The notes under the pieces were generated by a model. The model was not told the DNA's origin, searched no databases, and saw nothing but the letters and a program-made list of their open reading frames with translations. Positions 20,117 through 29,482 of a stretch of 51,813 nt of DNA are shown here, piece by piece. Source of the stretch: Halioglobus sp. (GTDB taxonomy: Bacteria > Pseudomonadota > Gammaproteobacteria > Pseudomonadales > Halieaceae). How positions within the stretch are numbered: position 1 is the stretch's first letter; each line of letters opens with the position of its first letter. The position numbers were made by a program, and so were the translations under genes. Location of the stretch: NCBI GenBank assembly GCA_020443425.1, contig JAGRIE010000028.1, positions 1 through 51,813 of the forward strand. Direction: 5' to 3'.

Positions 20117-20953
20117 ATCAAGCCATTATTTGTCAAAGAGTCCTCCCTTCTGTGGCGCGTGTTGCTGGCGATCGTCGTGATTGTCGGTCTGATCACCGCC
20201 GACCTGCATTACAATAAACTCCAGGGGGGCCGCGCGGTGCTCGATACGCTGGCGTCCCCAGTGTTCTGGGCGGCCAACCTGCCGGCGCGCTTCAGCGAGT
20301 GGACCAGCGCGCACACGCAAACAAGAACCCAGCTGCTGGAGGAGAATGAGCGACTGCGGCGGGAGAACCTGGTGCTGCAGGGGCGGTCACAGCAAATGGC
20401 ATCGCTGCAGGGCGAAAACGTGCGCTTGCGCAAGCTGCTGAACTCCAGCGCGCTGCTGCGCGACGATGTGCTGGTGGCGGAATTGATCGGCGTGTCACCG
20501 GATCCGGAACGGCTGCAACTGGTGCTGGACAAGGGCACCAGCGACGGCGTGTTTATCGGCCAGCCCCTGATTGATGCCGACGGCCTGATGGGGCAGATTG
20601 TGGAGGCCAGCAGCGGCTCATCCCGCGCGCTGTTGATCACGGATGTAACCCACTCGGTGCCGGTACAGGTCAATCGCAACGGGGTGCGTGCAATTGCCGA
20701 GGGCAGTGGTGAACTGGGTCAGTTGGAGATCCGCCACGTCTCGTCAAACACGGACATCCAGGTGGGCGACCTGCTGGTGACCTCCGGTCTCGGCGGGCGC
20801 TTTCCCGAGGGCTATCCGGTGGCAGTGGTCACCGAGGTCGAACGCGATCCCGGGGAGACCTTCGCGCACGTACTGGCGACGCCCAGCGCCGCGCTGGATC
20901 GCACCCGGCATGTGCTGCTGGTGTTCACCACACGTCCAATCCCGGAAGACTGA
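20117..20953 (+). CDS. mreC: Rod-shape-determining protein MreC, AUC start proposed
   Basis: MreC is a bitopic periplasmic protein linking MreB and MreD to PBP2. There is a membrane segment near residues 14-30, a coiled coil (TQLLEENERLRRENLVLQ), and a beta-rich domain containing GQIVEASSGSSRALLITDVTHSVPV and DLLVTSGLGGRFPEGYPVA. Conserved sequence extends upstream of the first GTG (20159): the 14 codons from 20117 read (I/M)KPLFVKESSLLWR, matching the E. coli MreC start MKPIFSRGPSLQIR. No ATG, GTG or TTG is available there, because a stop lies in frame at 20105. GAGGAG sits 5 nt before the ATC at 20117. The 278-residue call therefore assumes an AUC start, or a base error of an ATG. Confidence 0.85.
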   Translation: MKPLFVKESSLLWRVLLAIVVIVGLITADLHYNKLQGGRAVLDTLASPVFWAANLPARFSEWTSAHTQTRTQLLEENERLRRENLVLQGRSQQMASLQGENVRLRKLLNSSALLRDDVLVAELIGVSPDPERLQLVLDKGTSDGVFIGQPLIDADGLMGQIVEASSGSSRALLITDVTHSVPVQVNRNGVRAIAEGSGELGQLEIRHVSSNTDIQVGDLLVTSGLGGRFPEGYPVAVVTEVERDPGETFAHVLATPSAALDRTRHVLLVFTTRPIPED

Positions 20954-20956
20954 GCG

Positions 20957-21445
20957 ATGGCCAATCGCGGCGGACAGGGCTATGTGGTCATATTCCTGAC
21001 CTTCATGCTGGCATATGTGCTGGCGGTGATTCCCCTGCCCGCGTGGCTGCAGTGGGGTCGGCCGGAGTGGGTGGCGCTGACGCTGATCTACTGGTGTATC
21101 GCGCTGCCGCAACGGGTGGGTATCGCGGTGGCCTTACTGCTCGGTGTCGGGCTGGACGTGCTGGAGGGCTCGGTCATGGGCCAGAACGCCTTTGCGCTGG
21201 TGGTGGTGGCGCTGTTGTCACAGATTCTCTACCAGCGCCTGCGCGTCTACAGCCTGTGGCAGCAGGCCGGCGTGGTGTTTATTCTCGTCGGCATCAACCA
21301 GTTGATCTGCCAGTGGGTACAGAATATCGAGGGCTTCAGCGTGCTGCCGCGGCTGTTTTTACTGCCGGCGCTGTCCAGTGCCCTGCTGTGGCCGGTGATC
21401 CTGCACAGCCTGCGCGCTGTGCGCCGCTATTTCCAGGTCAGTTGA
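20957..21445 (+). CDS. mreD: Rod-shape-determining protein MreD
   Basis: A 162-residue inner-membrane protein with about five hydrophobic segments, part of the elongasome with MreC and RodA-PBP2. It has LTLIYWCIALPQRVGIAVALLLGVGLDVLEGSVMG, in which the GLxxD segment is typical of MreD. It starts 3 nt after mreC, so translation is coupled, and maf starts 1 nt after its end. Confidence 0.95.
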   Translation: MANRGGQGYVVIFLTFMLAYVLAVIPLPAWLQWGRPEWVALTLIYWCIALPQRVGIAVALLLGVGLDVLEGSVMGQNAFALVVVALLSQILYQRLRVYSLWQQAGVVFILVGINQLICQWVQNIEGFSVLPRLFLLPALSSALLWPVILHSLRAVRRYFQVS

Positions 21446-21446
21446 G

Positions 21447-22052
21447 ATGGCAGCGCCCCGCTTGATACTGGCATCCGCTTCACCCCGGCGCAGGGATCTA
21501 CTGGATCAACTGGGGGCGCATTACCGGGTAGAGCCCGCGCATATCGATGAAACGCAACTCGGCGGGGAGCATCCCGAGGTGTATGTGCAGCGCATGGCGC
21601 AGGAGAAAGCGCAGGCGGTCGCCAGCCGGTTCCCGGCGCCCGGGTTTGTGGTACTTTCTGCCGATACCACTGTGGTGCTCGATGAGGTGGCGCTGGGTAA
21701 GCCCGGCGACAGGGAGGAGGCGATGGCCATGCTGTCCGCGCTCAGTGGGCGCCGCCACACCGTGCTCACCGCGGTATGCCTGTCGGGAGCGCGCGGCATG
21801 GACTGTGAGACGGTCCGCACACAGGTGGAATTTTCAGTGCTGGGCGAGGACACGCTGGCGGCGTACCTGGCCACGGCGGAGCCCTGGGACAAGGCCGGCG
21901 CCTACGGGATACAGGGGCTTGGCGGCGCATTTGTGCGCGCCATCGAGGGCAGTTACTCGAATGTGGTGGGCCTGCCGCTGTGCGAAACCTGGCGCCTGCT
22001 GCGTGATCATGGCATTGCCACCGCGCTGAATCCGTCACAGGCGCCCGCGTGA
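21447..22052 (+). CDS. maf: Maf-family nucleotide pyrophosphatase (dTTP/UTPase type)
   Basis: House-cleaning pyrophosphatase acting on dTTP, UTP and modified pyrimidine nucleotides. The 201-residue protein has the LILASASPRRRDLLDQLG start, the VVLSADTTVVLDEVALGKP catalytic segment, and YGIQGLGGAFVRAIEGSYSNVVGLPL, the GIQGxGGxFV form that marks the YhdE subfamily. The location between mreD and rng is the conserved yhdE position. Confidence 0.95.
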   Translation: MAAPRLILASASPRRRDLLDQLGAHYRVEPAHIDETQLGGEHPEVYVQRMAQEKAQAVASRFPAPGFVVLSADTTVVLDEVALGKPGDREEAMAMLSALSGRRHTVLTAVCLSGARGMDCETVRTQVEFSVLGEDTLAAYLATAEPWDKAGAYGIQGLGGAFVRAIEGSYSNVVGLPLCETWRLLRDHGIATALNPSQAPA

Positions 22053-22079
22053 GCGGGCGCACAGGCAGAGGGCAGAGGC

Positions 22080-23558
22080 TTGAGTGAAGAGATCCTGATC
22101 AATTTCACACCGATGGAAACCCGGGTGGCCCTGGTGGACAACGGCGCCACCCAGGATATCCATATCGAGCGCTCCGCCAGCAAGGGTATCGTCGGCAATA
22201 TCTATGCGGGCAAGGTGGTGCGGGTATTGCCCGGCATGCAGGCGGCTTTTGTCGATATCGGGGTGGAGCGCACCGCCTTCATCCACCTCTCTGACATTGT
22301 CGCCGCGCAAAGCCACAGTCGAGGCGGCAACAGCCGCAGCCCGGAGGCCATCAACAACTATCTGCACGAGGGCAAAAAGCTTATTGTGCAGGTGACCAAG
22401 GAGCCGCTGGGCAGCAAGGGCGCCAGGGTGACCACCGAACTGTCGGTGTCGACCCGCTATCTGGTGATGCTGGTGCAGGCCGATCACATCGGGGTTTCGC
22501 AGCAGATCGATGATCCGCTGGAGCGGGCGCGCCTGCAACAGGTGCTGGCACAGGCGCTGGCGGCAGAGAACATGGAGACGCACCGCGGTTTCATCCTGCG
22601 CACATCCGCCGAGGGCATGGGCGAGGAGGAGATACGCGCTGATTTGCGTTTTCTGCAGCGGCTTTGGGCCGCGGTCTCGCGGCGTGCGGCGGCGGCGACC
22701 GGTGCCCAGTTGCTGTATGAGGAGCTGCCGCTGTACCTGCGCATTGTGCGCGATATGGTGAGGCCGACGGTGGAGCGGATCCTGGTCGACAGCCGCGAGT
22801 GTTTCACCGAGTTGCGCACTTTCTGTGAGGACTATGTGCCCGAGGTGGCGGGCTTGCTGGAACACTACAGCGGCGAGCGCCCGCTGTTTGACCTGCATGC
22901 GGTGGAAGATGAAATCCAGCGGGCGCTGGAAGCCCGGGTTGAGCTCAAATCCGGCGGCCACCTGATCATCGACCAGACCGAGGCGATGACCACCATTGAT
23001 GTCAATACGGGGTCATTCGTCGGTCGGCGAAACCAGGCCGAGACCATCCTGAAAACGAACCTGGAGGCCGCCGCCACCCTGGCCCGGCAGCTGCGCGTGC
23101 GCAACCTCGGCGGCATTATCATTATCGATTTTATCGACATGGAGGATGCCGAGCACCGCCGCCAGGTACACCGCACGCTGGAAAAGCAGATGCAGCGTGA
23201 CCCCGCGCGCTACCAGATCACCGGCGTCTCCGATCTGGGCCTGGTGGAGATGACCCGCAAGCGCACCCGGGAAAGCCTCGAGAGAATGCTCTGTGAGGGC
23301 TGTCCTGTATGCCGTGGCCGCGGTATGGTGAAAACGGCGGAGACAGTCTGTTACGAGATCTTTCGCGAGATCATGCGCGATGCGCGGGCCTATGAAAATG
23401 ATAACCTGATGGTGCTGGCCTCGCAGTCGGTGGTCGACCGGCTGCTGGATGAGGAGTCGGCGCACCTCGCTGATCTCGAGGAGTTCGTCGGCAAGGCGAT
23501 CAGCTTGCGAGCCGAGCCGGGTTATACGCAGGAACAGTTCGACATCATACTGCTCTGA
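22080..23558 (+). CDS. rng: Ribonuclease G
   Basis: Endoribonuclease of the RNase E/G family that processes the 5' end of 16S rRNA and degrades some mRNAs. The 492 residues match the short RNase G form (E. coli 489). An S1-like domain is at the N-terminus (GNIYAGKVVRVLPGMQAAFVDIGVERTAFIH). The catalytic Mg2+ site lies in TTIDVNTGSFVG and IIIDFIDME, and the Zn-link cysteines in CEGCPVCRGRG. The start is a TTG at 22080; MSEEILINFTPMETRVAL aligns with E. coli MTAELLVNVTPSETRVA, and no ATG is available. Confidence 0.96.
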   Translation: MSEEILINFTPMETRVALVDNGATQDIHIERSASKGIVGNIYAGKVVRVLPGMQAAFVDIGVERTAFIHLSDIVAAQSHSRGGNSRSPEAINNYLHEGKKLIVQVTKEPLGSKGARVTTELSVSTRYLVMLVQADHIGVSQQIDDPLERARLQQVLAQALAAENMETHRGFILRTSAEGMGEEEIRADLRFLQRLWAAVSRRAAAATGAQLLYEELPLYLRIVRDMVRPTVERILVDSRECFTELRTFCEDYVPEVAGLLEHYSGERPLFDLHAVEDEIQRALEARVELKSGGHLIIDQTEAMTTIDVNTGSFVGRRNQAETILKTNLEAAATLARQLRVRNLGGIIIIDFIDMEDAEHRRQVHRTLEKQMQRDPARYQITGVSDLGLVEMTRKRTRESLERMLCEGCPVCRGRGMVKTAETVCYEIFREIMRDARAYENDNLMVLASQSVVDRLLDEESAHLADLEEFVGKAISLRAEPGYTQEQFDIILL

Positions 23559-23582
23559 GCGGGCAGGGCGCGGAATCGACGT

Positions 23583-26500
23583 TTGGATAATCCCTTTTAC
23601 AACAGGCTTGGCAGTGTACTCTGGGTGGCGCTTGTCATCCTGGTGGTGACACTGGCGGCCTATGTCAGCGTCGGGCGCCTGCTCACGGCCAACCTGGCTC
23701 ACTACCGCGTAGAGATCCTGCAGGCACTGAATGAGCGCTTGCCGTTCGGCATCGAGGCGCAGCAGGTCAGCGGTGAGTGGCAGTCGTTCACCCCGGCACT
23801 GGTGTTGACCGGATTGCGTATCAGCATCCCCGGGAGCGACAGCCCGCCGCTGGAACTGTCCCGCGGGCGCATGGCGGTGGATGTGTTGAACTCGCTGCGC
23901 ACGCAGTCACTGCAGATGTCCAGCCTGGTGCTCGACGACCTGCTGCTGCGCGGCGAGCTGTCGCGGGAGGGCCGGTTCCGGTTGTCGGGCTTCGGGCAGG
24001 GCGAGAGCCAGGCGGCCGCGCCACTGCGGGAGTTCATCCTGAACGTCGAGCGTATCTCACTGCGCCACAACCGCTTGGTGCTGGCACTGCCCGGTGGCGA
24101 GGTGCGCGATCTCGACCTGGACCTCGAGCTGTCGCGCGACGGCAGTGAACGGCATGTCCAGGCGACGCTGGCGTCGTCAGCCGGTGCCCGTTTCTCCGTG
24201 GTCGCCCAGGGCCTGGGGAACCCGTTTACGCCGCACCTGTTCTCCGGGCAGCTCTACCTCGATATGCAATCCACGGATCTCGGCGCGATCAGGGGCGTAC
24301 TGGCTGATGGCACCCCCGGGGTCTGGACCGATGGCACCGCAGACCTGGAACTGTGGTTCAACTGGGACAGGGGCACAGCGTCGGTTGAGGCCCGGCTCGA
24401 AAGCGCTGACCTGCTGATTGCGGCCACTGACGACTCATGGCAGCTACCGCTGCAGCGGCTCGCCCTGCAGGCCCGGCTGCTGCGGCGCGAACAGGGTTGG
24501 ACGCTGTTTCTTGCCGACCTGCAACTGGCCCAGGGCGGCGTCGAGTGGGCCCTCCCGCGTGCGCAGCTGGAAACACTGGGCAATACCCTGCGCCTGCGGA
24601 CTGGGGGGTTTGCGCTGGCGCCGCTCAACACCATTGTCACTGAACAGGCGGCCGTACCGGACGCCTTGCGCGAGGTGTTTGCAGCACTGCAGTTGCGCGG
24701 CCGGGTTAGCGCGCTGCAACTCGACCTCGATAATACGGCGCAGCCCGCCGATCACTGGCAGGTTGCGGCCAATTTCGAGCGCGTAGATGTCGACTCCCTG
24801 CACGGGGCACCCGGTGTCACGGGCGCCAACGGCTATGCGCGCATCGGCCGCGGCGGTGGCTTTGTCATTCTCGACGGCCAGGCGATGAGCCTGGACTTTC
24901 CCTCCATCTACAGCGAGCCACTGCAATTTGAGGACCTGTACGGCACTGTCAACCTGGATTGGGACGCAGGGGCTGTGAGGCTGGCCAGCGGTCTGCTGAC
25001 GACGCGGGGGCAAGAGGGTGTCGCCAAAGTGCTGTTCGGGCTCAATATCCCGCTGCAAGCGGACGATTACGGTATCGAGATGGACCTGCTGGTGGGCCTG
25101 CACGACACCCATCCGGTGCACCGGGCCAAGTACATTCCTTATATTCTCGATCCCACCCTGCTGAGCTGGCTGGCCGACAGCATCGGCGACGGGGATATCC
25201 AGCAGGGTGCGTTTCTCTGGCGCGGCAGCCTGCGCGCCGGCGCCGCACCGCTGCGCACGGTGCAGCTGGCTTTCAATGTCACAGATACGCAGCTGCGCTA
25301 TCACCCGCAGTGGCCGCCCGTCTCCGTGGAGCAGGGCGTGGTGCTGATCGACGACAGCGATGTCAGTGTGTGGGCTGAGCGGGCCAGCCTGTACCAGTCC
25401 CGCGTCGATGAGCTCTCGGTGGAGACCCGGGTGACGGCGACTGGTGACATCACGCTGGACCTGCGGGGCGCAATCCACGGCCCGGTCAGCGACGGCTTCC
25501 GTGTGCTGAACGAATCACCGCTGGCACAGGTTGTCGGCCCCACCTTCGCCGCCTGGACCGCCAGCGGTAACCTCGATACCCAGCTACAGCTGTGGATGAA
25601 TCTCAGCGATACCTCGGTGGCGCCGCGGGTCGATGTCGCCACCCGCTGGCGCGATGTCGAGCTGCTGGTGTCACCCGGGAATCTGCCACTGCAGTCGCTG
25701 AACGGGGAATTTGAGTACAGTACCGAGAGTGGATTCCGTTCCAGTGAGCTGGCGGCGACACTGTGGGGCAACCCGGTGACGGCATCGCTGCGCCAGCATC
25801 ACAGTGTCGGGGATGGCGGCTATGACCCCGCGACCACCGTGGTCGATGTCGAGCTCGCCACCCGTGTGGAATTGGCGGATGTACGTCGCTGGTTGCAGCT
25901 GGACAGCCTGTCATTCGCCAGCGGTCAGGCCGCTGCTGATATGAGTATCCGCCTCGCGCCGGGCGTGCCACCGGTGCTTACCGTGAGCAGTGACCTGCAA
26001 GGCGTCAGTCTCGCGCTGCCGGAGCCGTGGCTGAAACCGGCACAGGAGCCATTGCTGCTGAGCCTTGCAATGCCGCTGGCAGCGGGAGTCACCCCGCTGT
26101 CCGTTGAACTCGGCGAGCAGTTGCGGATGCATCTGGATATCGAGGACGGTGTTGTTCGTGCGGGCGCGCTGGGTATCAATGCGCCGGCACCGGCGGTGGA
26201 GGACGGCGTGTTGCGCATCACCGGCTCCGCGCCGCTGATACAGGCCGACGAGTGGCTGGCGCTGGCTGAAATGTATTTTGGCGAGCCAGAGCGGGATTCC
26301 CCTGGAACTGCCGATGCGGCGGCGCCCGCTGTCGGCAATGAGGCCGCAGCAGCGGGCGCTCTGAAGCTCGCTGTGGATGAACTCAGTGCTGAGCGCGTGG
26401 TCATTCTGGGGCGGGAACTGCGGGATGTCGGCTTCACGCTGTCGTTGGAAGACGCGCACTGGGAGGCGACGCTGGTGTCGCAGTGGCTGCGCGGACAGGC

Positions 26501-27575
26501 GTCCCGCACGGGGGAGGACAGCCCGGTGCAGGTGGCGGTGGACTACCTCGACCTCGACCGCGTGCCCGATGTCGAGTTGCCGCAAGGCGGCGCTGATCCC
26601 GCCGCCCCGACCCGTGCCATGCCGCCGCTGGATATCTCCCTGCGCAACCTGTTCCAGTCCGGACAGCGCCTGGGTGAGCTGCAGTTCACCCTGCACCAAA
26701 CAGCCGACGCGATGACCCTGGAAGATGTCTCCGGTGAGCTCGCACTGCTGCGCCTGCCCCCGGCCCGGCCCGCGCAACTGGTCTGGCACCGGGGCGCTGG
26801 CGGTTACACGGAACTGCAGGCCAGGCTGGCGTTTGAGGATATCGGGCAGACGCTGGGGTTTTTCGACTACCAGCGTATCGTGGAAACGGAGGGGGGTGAA
26901 TTTGACGTGACGCTGCGCTGGCCCGGCAGTCCGCAGCAGTTCTCCCTGGAGGCGGCGCAGGGCGAGCTGGTCGCCCGTATCGGCAGCGGCAGCTTTCTGG
27001 AGGCACCGGCCAGCGCCAGCGGGGCGCTGCGGGTTGTGAGTATCCTGAACCTGGCCGATATCGTACAGCGCCTGAGCCTGTCCAATATGTTTGAAGCAGG
27101 CATCCCGTTTGACAGCGTGCAGGGTGAGATCGAGGTGCGCGATGGCCTGCTGACGGTATCGCGTATGGATGTGGAAGGGGGCTCGAGCTTCCGTTTCAGC
27201 GGTGTCTCCGACCTGCGCACACAAAGCCTCGATGGACAGCTGGTGGCGACACTTCCGGTGGCGAACAATCTGCCGTGGATTGCAGCACTGGCCGCCAGCC
27301 TGCCTGTGGCCGCGGGTGTGTTTGTGGTGAGCCAGGTCTTCAACAAGCAGATGAACCGGCTGTCCAGTGCTGTCTACAGTATAGGCGGGGACTGGAACGA
27401 CCCCGAGGTGACCTTTGATCGCATGTTCGACAACACACCGCGCACTGGCAGTGCCGCAGCCGATCGCACAGCCGGCGAGGAGGCCGCTGTGGCGCCCGCG
27501 CTGGATTCAGGTGTGCAGGAGGCCTCGCCACAGGACGGTGAAGCGGGGCAAGGCGCTCAGTCCGGGTCGCCCTGA
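23583..27575 (+). CDS. yhdP: YhdP family AsmA-like envelope protein
   Basis: A very large (1330-residue) protein with one N-terminal membrane anchor (LGSVLWVALVILVVTLAAYVSVG) and a long beta-rich periplasmic part. YhdP is an AsmA-like bridge protein that carries phospholipid toward the outer membrane in E. coli (1266 residues). Conserved features include the C-terminal SRMDVEGGSSFRFSGVSDLRTQSLDGQL and PVAAGVFVVSQVFNKQMNRLSSAVYSIGG..W. The start codon is TTG (23583). It has the rng-yhdP order seen in E. coli and pseudomonads but is not followed by tldD. Its 3' end overlaps convergent darP by 19 nt. Confidence 0.93.
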   Translation: MDNPFYNRLGSVLWVALVILVVTLAAYVSVGRLLTANLAHYRVEILQALNERLPFGIEAQQVSGEWQSFTPALVLTGLRISIPGSDSPPLELSRGRMAVDVLNSLRTQSLQMSSLVLDDLLLRGELSREGRFRLSGFGQGESQAAAPLREFILNVERISLRHNRLVLALPGGEVRDLDLDLELSRDGSERHVQATLASSAGARFSVVAQGLGNPFTPHLFSGQLYLDMQSTDLGAIRGVLADGTPGVWTDGTADLELWFNWDRGTASVEARLESADLLIAATDDSWQLPLQRLALQARLLRREQGWTLFLADLQLAQGGVEWALPRAQLETLGNTLRLRTGGFALAPLNTIVTEQAAVPDALREVFAALQLRGRVSALQLDLDNTAQPADHWQVAANFERVDVDSLHGAPGVTGANGYARIGRGGGFVILDGQAMSLDFPSIYSEPLQFEDLYGTVNLDWDAGAVRLASGLLTTRGQEGVAKVLFGLNIPLQADDYGIEMDLLVGLHDTHPVHRAKYIPYILDPTLLSWLADSIGDGDIQQGAFLWRGSLRAGAAPLRTVQLAFNVTDTQLRYHPQWPPVSVEQGVVLIDDSDVSVWAERASLYQSRVDELSVETRVTATGDITLDLRGAIHGPVSDGFRVLNESPLAQVVGPTFAAWTASGNLDTQLQLWMNLSDTSVAPRVDVATRWRDVELLVSPGNLPLQSLNGEFEYSTESGFRSSELAATLWGNPVTASLRQHHSVGDGGYDPATTVVDVELATRVELADVRRWLQLDSLSFASGQAAADMSIRLAPGVPPVLTVSSDLQGVSLALPEPWLKPAQEPLLLSLAMPLAAGVTPLSVELGEQLRMHLDIEDGVVRAGALGINAPAPAVEDGVLRITGSAPLIQADEWLALAEMYFGEPERDSPGTADAAAPAVGNEAAAAGALKLAVDELSAERVVILGRELRDVGFTLSLEDAHWEATLVSQWLRGQASRTGEDSPVQVAVDYLDLDRVPDVELPQGGADPAAPTRAMPPLDISLRNLFQSGQRLGELQFTLHQTADAMTLEDVSGELALLRLPPARPAQLVWHRGAGGYTELQARLAFEDIGQTLGFFDYQRIVETEGGEFDVTLRWPGSPQQFSLEAAQGELVARIGSGSFLEAPASASGALRVVSILNLADIVQRLSLSNMFEAGIPFDSVQGEIEVRDGLLTVSRMDVEGGSSFRFSGVSDLRTQSLDGQLVATLPVANNLPWIAALAASLPVAAGVFVVSQVFNKQMNRLSSAVYSIGGDWNDPEVTFDRMFDNTPRTGSAAADRTAGEEAAVAPALDSGVQEASPQDGEAGQGAQSGSP

Positions 27576-28090
27576 ACGCTCTGCAGTTCTTTGAGGTAGG
27601 CAAACAATTTGCGGCTGGCGGCGGGCGGCTTGTTGCTGCGAACCTCGCGCCCGTGTTGCAGTACCAGTTGCCGCAGGTGTTGGCGGTCGGCGCTGGGGAA
27701 GCGCGCCATCGCCAGCTCCACGCCCTCCTGGCCGGCGGCCAGTATGTCTGTCCGCAACTGTTCCAGTTGATGAAATGCCTCCGTGCTGCGCTGCCGCGCG
27801 CTATGCAGCTGTTGCAGGGCGTCATCAATCGGTTCCGGGTCGATATTGCGCATCAGCTTGCCGATGAACTGCAGGTGGCGTTTGCGGGCGCTGTGACTGC
27901 GGATATCGCGGCATTCGCGGATGGCCGTCAGCAGTCGCTCATCCTCGATCGGGATGTTCGCCAGTTGCCTGTCGTTCAGCTCGACCAGCGATTCACCCAT
28001 CGCCTGCAGCGCATGCATTTGCCGCTTGCGCGCGCTTTTGCTGGGTGGTTCGTCCAGCTCAAATTCACTGTCTGGTGTGTAATCAGCCAT
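27557..28090 (-). CDS. darP: Ribosome biogenesis factor DarP (YjgA, DUF615)
   Basis: A 177-residue helical protein that binds late 50S precursors in E. coli. The ATG at 28090 gives the family-like acidic start MADYTPDSEFELDEPPSKSARKRQMHALQ, and the frame upstream lies inside mgtE. The repeated KSARKR/HSARKRHLQFIGKLMR segments and a C-terminal RKLFAYLKELQ are DUF615 hallmarks. It starts inside the last 8 nt of mgtE on the same strand and overlaps yhdP at its 3' end. The usual neighbour pmbA is absent. Confidence 0.93.
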   Translation of the reverse strand: MADYTPDSEFELDEPPSKSARKRQMHALQAMGESLVELNDRQLANIPIEDERLLTAIRECRDIRSHSARKRHLQFIGKLMRNIDPEPIDDALQQLHSARQRSTEAFHQLEQLRTDILAAGQEGVELAMARFPSADRQHLRQLVLQHGREVRSNKPPAASRKLFAYLKELQSVQGDPD

Positions 28091-29435
28091 AGAACACGGT
28101 CGCCAGTCCGAGGAAGGAGACGAAGCCCACCACATCGGTGACGGTGGTCAGCACCACACCACCTGCCAGGGCCGGGTCGATGCGTATGCGCGTCATGAAA
28201 AGCGGCAGTACCGCGCCGACCAGTGCCGCCGTCATCAGGTTGATGACCATGGCGGCGGCGATGATGCCCCCAATCTGCCAGTCGTCAAACCAGAGTGAGG
28301 CGGCGGCTGCAACCACCGCGGCCCACAGCAGGCCGTTCATCAGGCCGATCTGCAGCTCCCGGTTAATCAACCAGGCCTGGTTGGACTTGCCGACCTGGCC
28401 CATGGCGATACCGCGCACTACCAGCGTCAGCGTTTGCGTACCGGCGATACCGCCCATGGAGGCGACGATGGGCATCAGCACCGCCAGCGCCACCACTTTC
28501 TCGATGGTGCCCTGGAACAGGTTGATCACCGAGGCGGCAATGAAGGCGGTGATCAGGTTGATGCCCAGCCAGATGGCGCGGCGCGGCGCTGCGCGGATAA
28601 ACGGCGCGAAGGTGTCGGCGTCCTCATCCAGGCCCGCCATGGACATCAGCGAGCGGTCGGCGTCCTCGCGAATAACGTCCACCACGTCATCGATGGTGAT
28701 CCGTCCCAGCAGTGTGCCGTTGCTGTCCACGACGGGCGCGGACACCCAGTCGTTGCGCTCGAACAGCCGGGCGACGTCGGTGTCGGGTGTGTTGACATCA
28801 ATCGGGTCGATATCGGTGACCATCATCTCCCGCACGGAGGTGGCGGGGTCGGACACCAGCAGTGTGCGCAGCGGCAGCAGGCCGATGTATTTGTCAGCCC
28901 GGTTCACCACGATCAGGTTGTCGGTCATTTTCGGGATTTCGCTGTGGCGTCGCAGATAGCGCAATACCACATCCAGCGTCAGCGCCGCCCGGATAGTGAT
29001 GGTGTCGGTATTCATCAGGCCGCCGGCAACATCTTCCGGGTAGTGCATGACCCGTTCGAGTCGCGCCCGGTCCTGGTGGTCCATCACCGTGAGCACTTCC
29101 CGCATCACATGGCCGGGCAACTGCTGCAGGATGTCGGCGATGTCGTCGTCTTCCAGGCGCTCAGTGAGCTGGACGACCTCCTCCGCATTCATTGCCCCGA
29201 GGAACTGGGCCTGCAGGTCGTCACCCAGTTCACCCAGCACCTCACCCTCGCGCTCGGCGTCAACCAGTTGCCAGAGAACGTGTCGGAACCTGGGAGGGGA
29301 GGATTCGATCAGGTGCGCGATATCGGCCGGCGACAGGCCGTTCAGCATACGCCGCACATCGACAAAGGTACCGCTTTCCAGTGCCGCGGAAAGCTTGTCG
29401 AGAGTATGCTGGGATACTTCCTGATTCTGCGCCAT
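28083..29435 (-). CDS. mgtE: Magnesium transporter MgtE
   Basis: Mg2+-gated channel of 450 residues. The cytosolic N domain contains the hallmark LSPADIAHLIE. Two CBS domains follow, with VREMMVTDIDPIDVNTPDTDVARLF and VDVIREDADRSLMSMAGLDEDAD at their end (the plug helix follows). Five membrane segments include LMPIVASMGGIAGTQTLTLVVR, with the conserved pore residues, and end GVVLTTVTDVVGFVSFLGLAT. In studied MgtE the cytosolic domains close the pore when Mg2+ is high. It precedes darP with an 8-nt overlap. In pseudomonads pmbA lies between them. Confidence 0.96.
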   Translation of the reverse strand: MAQNQEVSQHTLDKLSAALESGTFVDVRRMLNGLSPADIAHLIESSPPRFRHVLWQLVDAEREGEVLGELGDDLQAQFLGAMNAEEVVQLTERLEDDDIADILQQLPGHVMREVLTVMDHQDRARLERVMHYPEDVAGGLMNTDTITIRAALTLDVVLRYLRRHSEIPKMTDNLIVVNRADKYIGLLPLRTLLVSDPATSVREMMVTDIDPIDVNTPDTDVARLFERNDWVSAPVVDSNGTLLGRITIDDVVDVIREDADRSLMSMAGLDEDADTFAPFIRAAPRRAIWLGINLITAFIAASVINLFQGTIEKVVALAVLMPIVASMGGIAGTQTLTLVVRGIAMGQVGKSNQAWLINRELQIGLMNGLLWAAVVAAAASLWFDDWQIGGIIAAAMVINLMTAALVGAVLPLFMTRIRIDPALAGGVVLTTVTDVVGFVSFLGLATVFYG

Positions 29436-29482
29436 TTGACTACCCGGGAAAAACCACTGGGGGCAGAGTGCCCACGCAGCGG

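Noticed and set aside
25911-27224. 437-codon open frame antisense to yhdP
   Set aside because: Low-complexity His/Gln/Arg composition typical of antisense frames in high-GC DNA, and it lacks domains.
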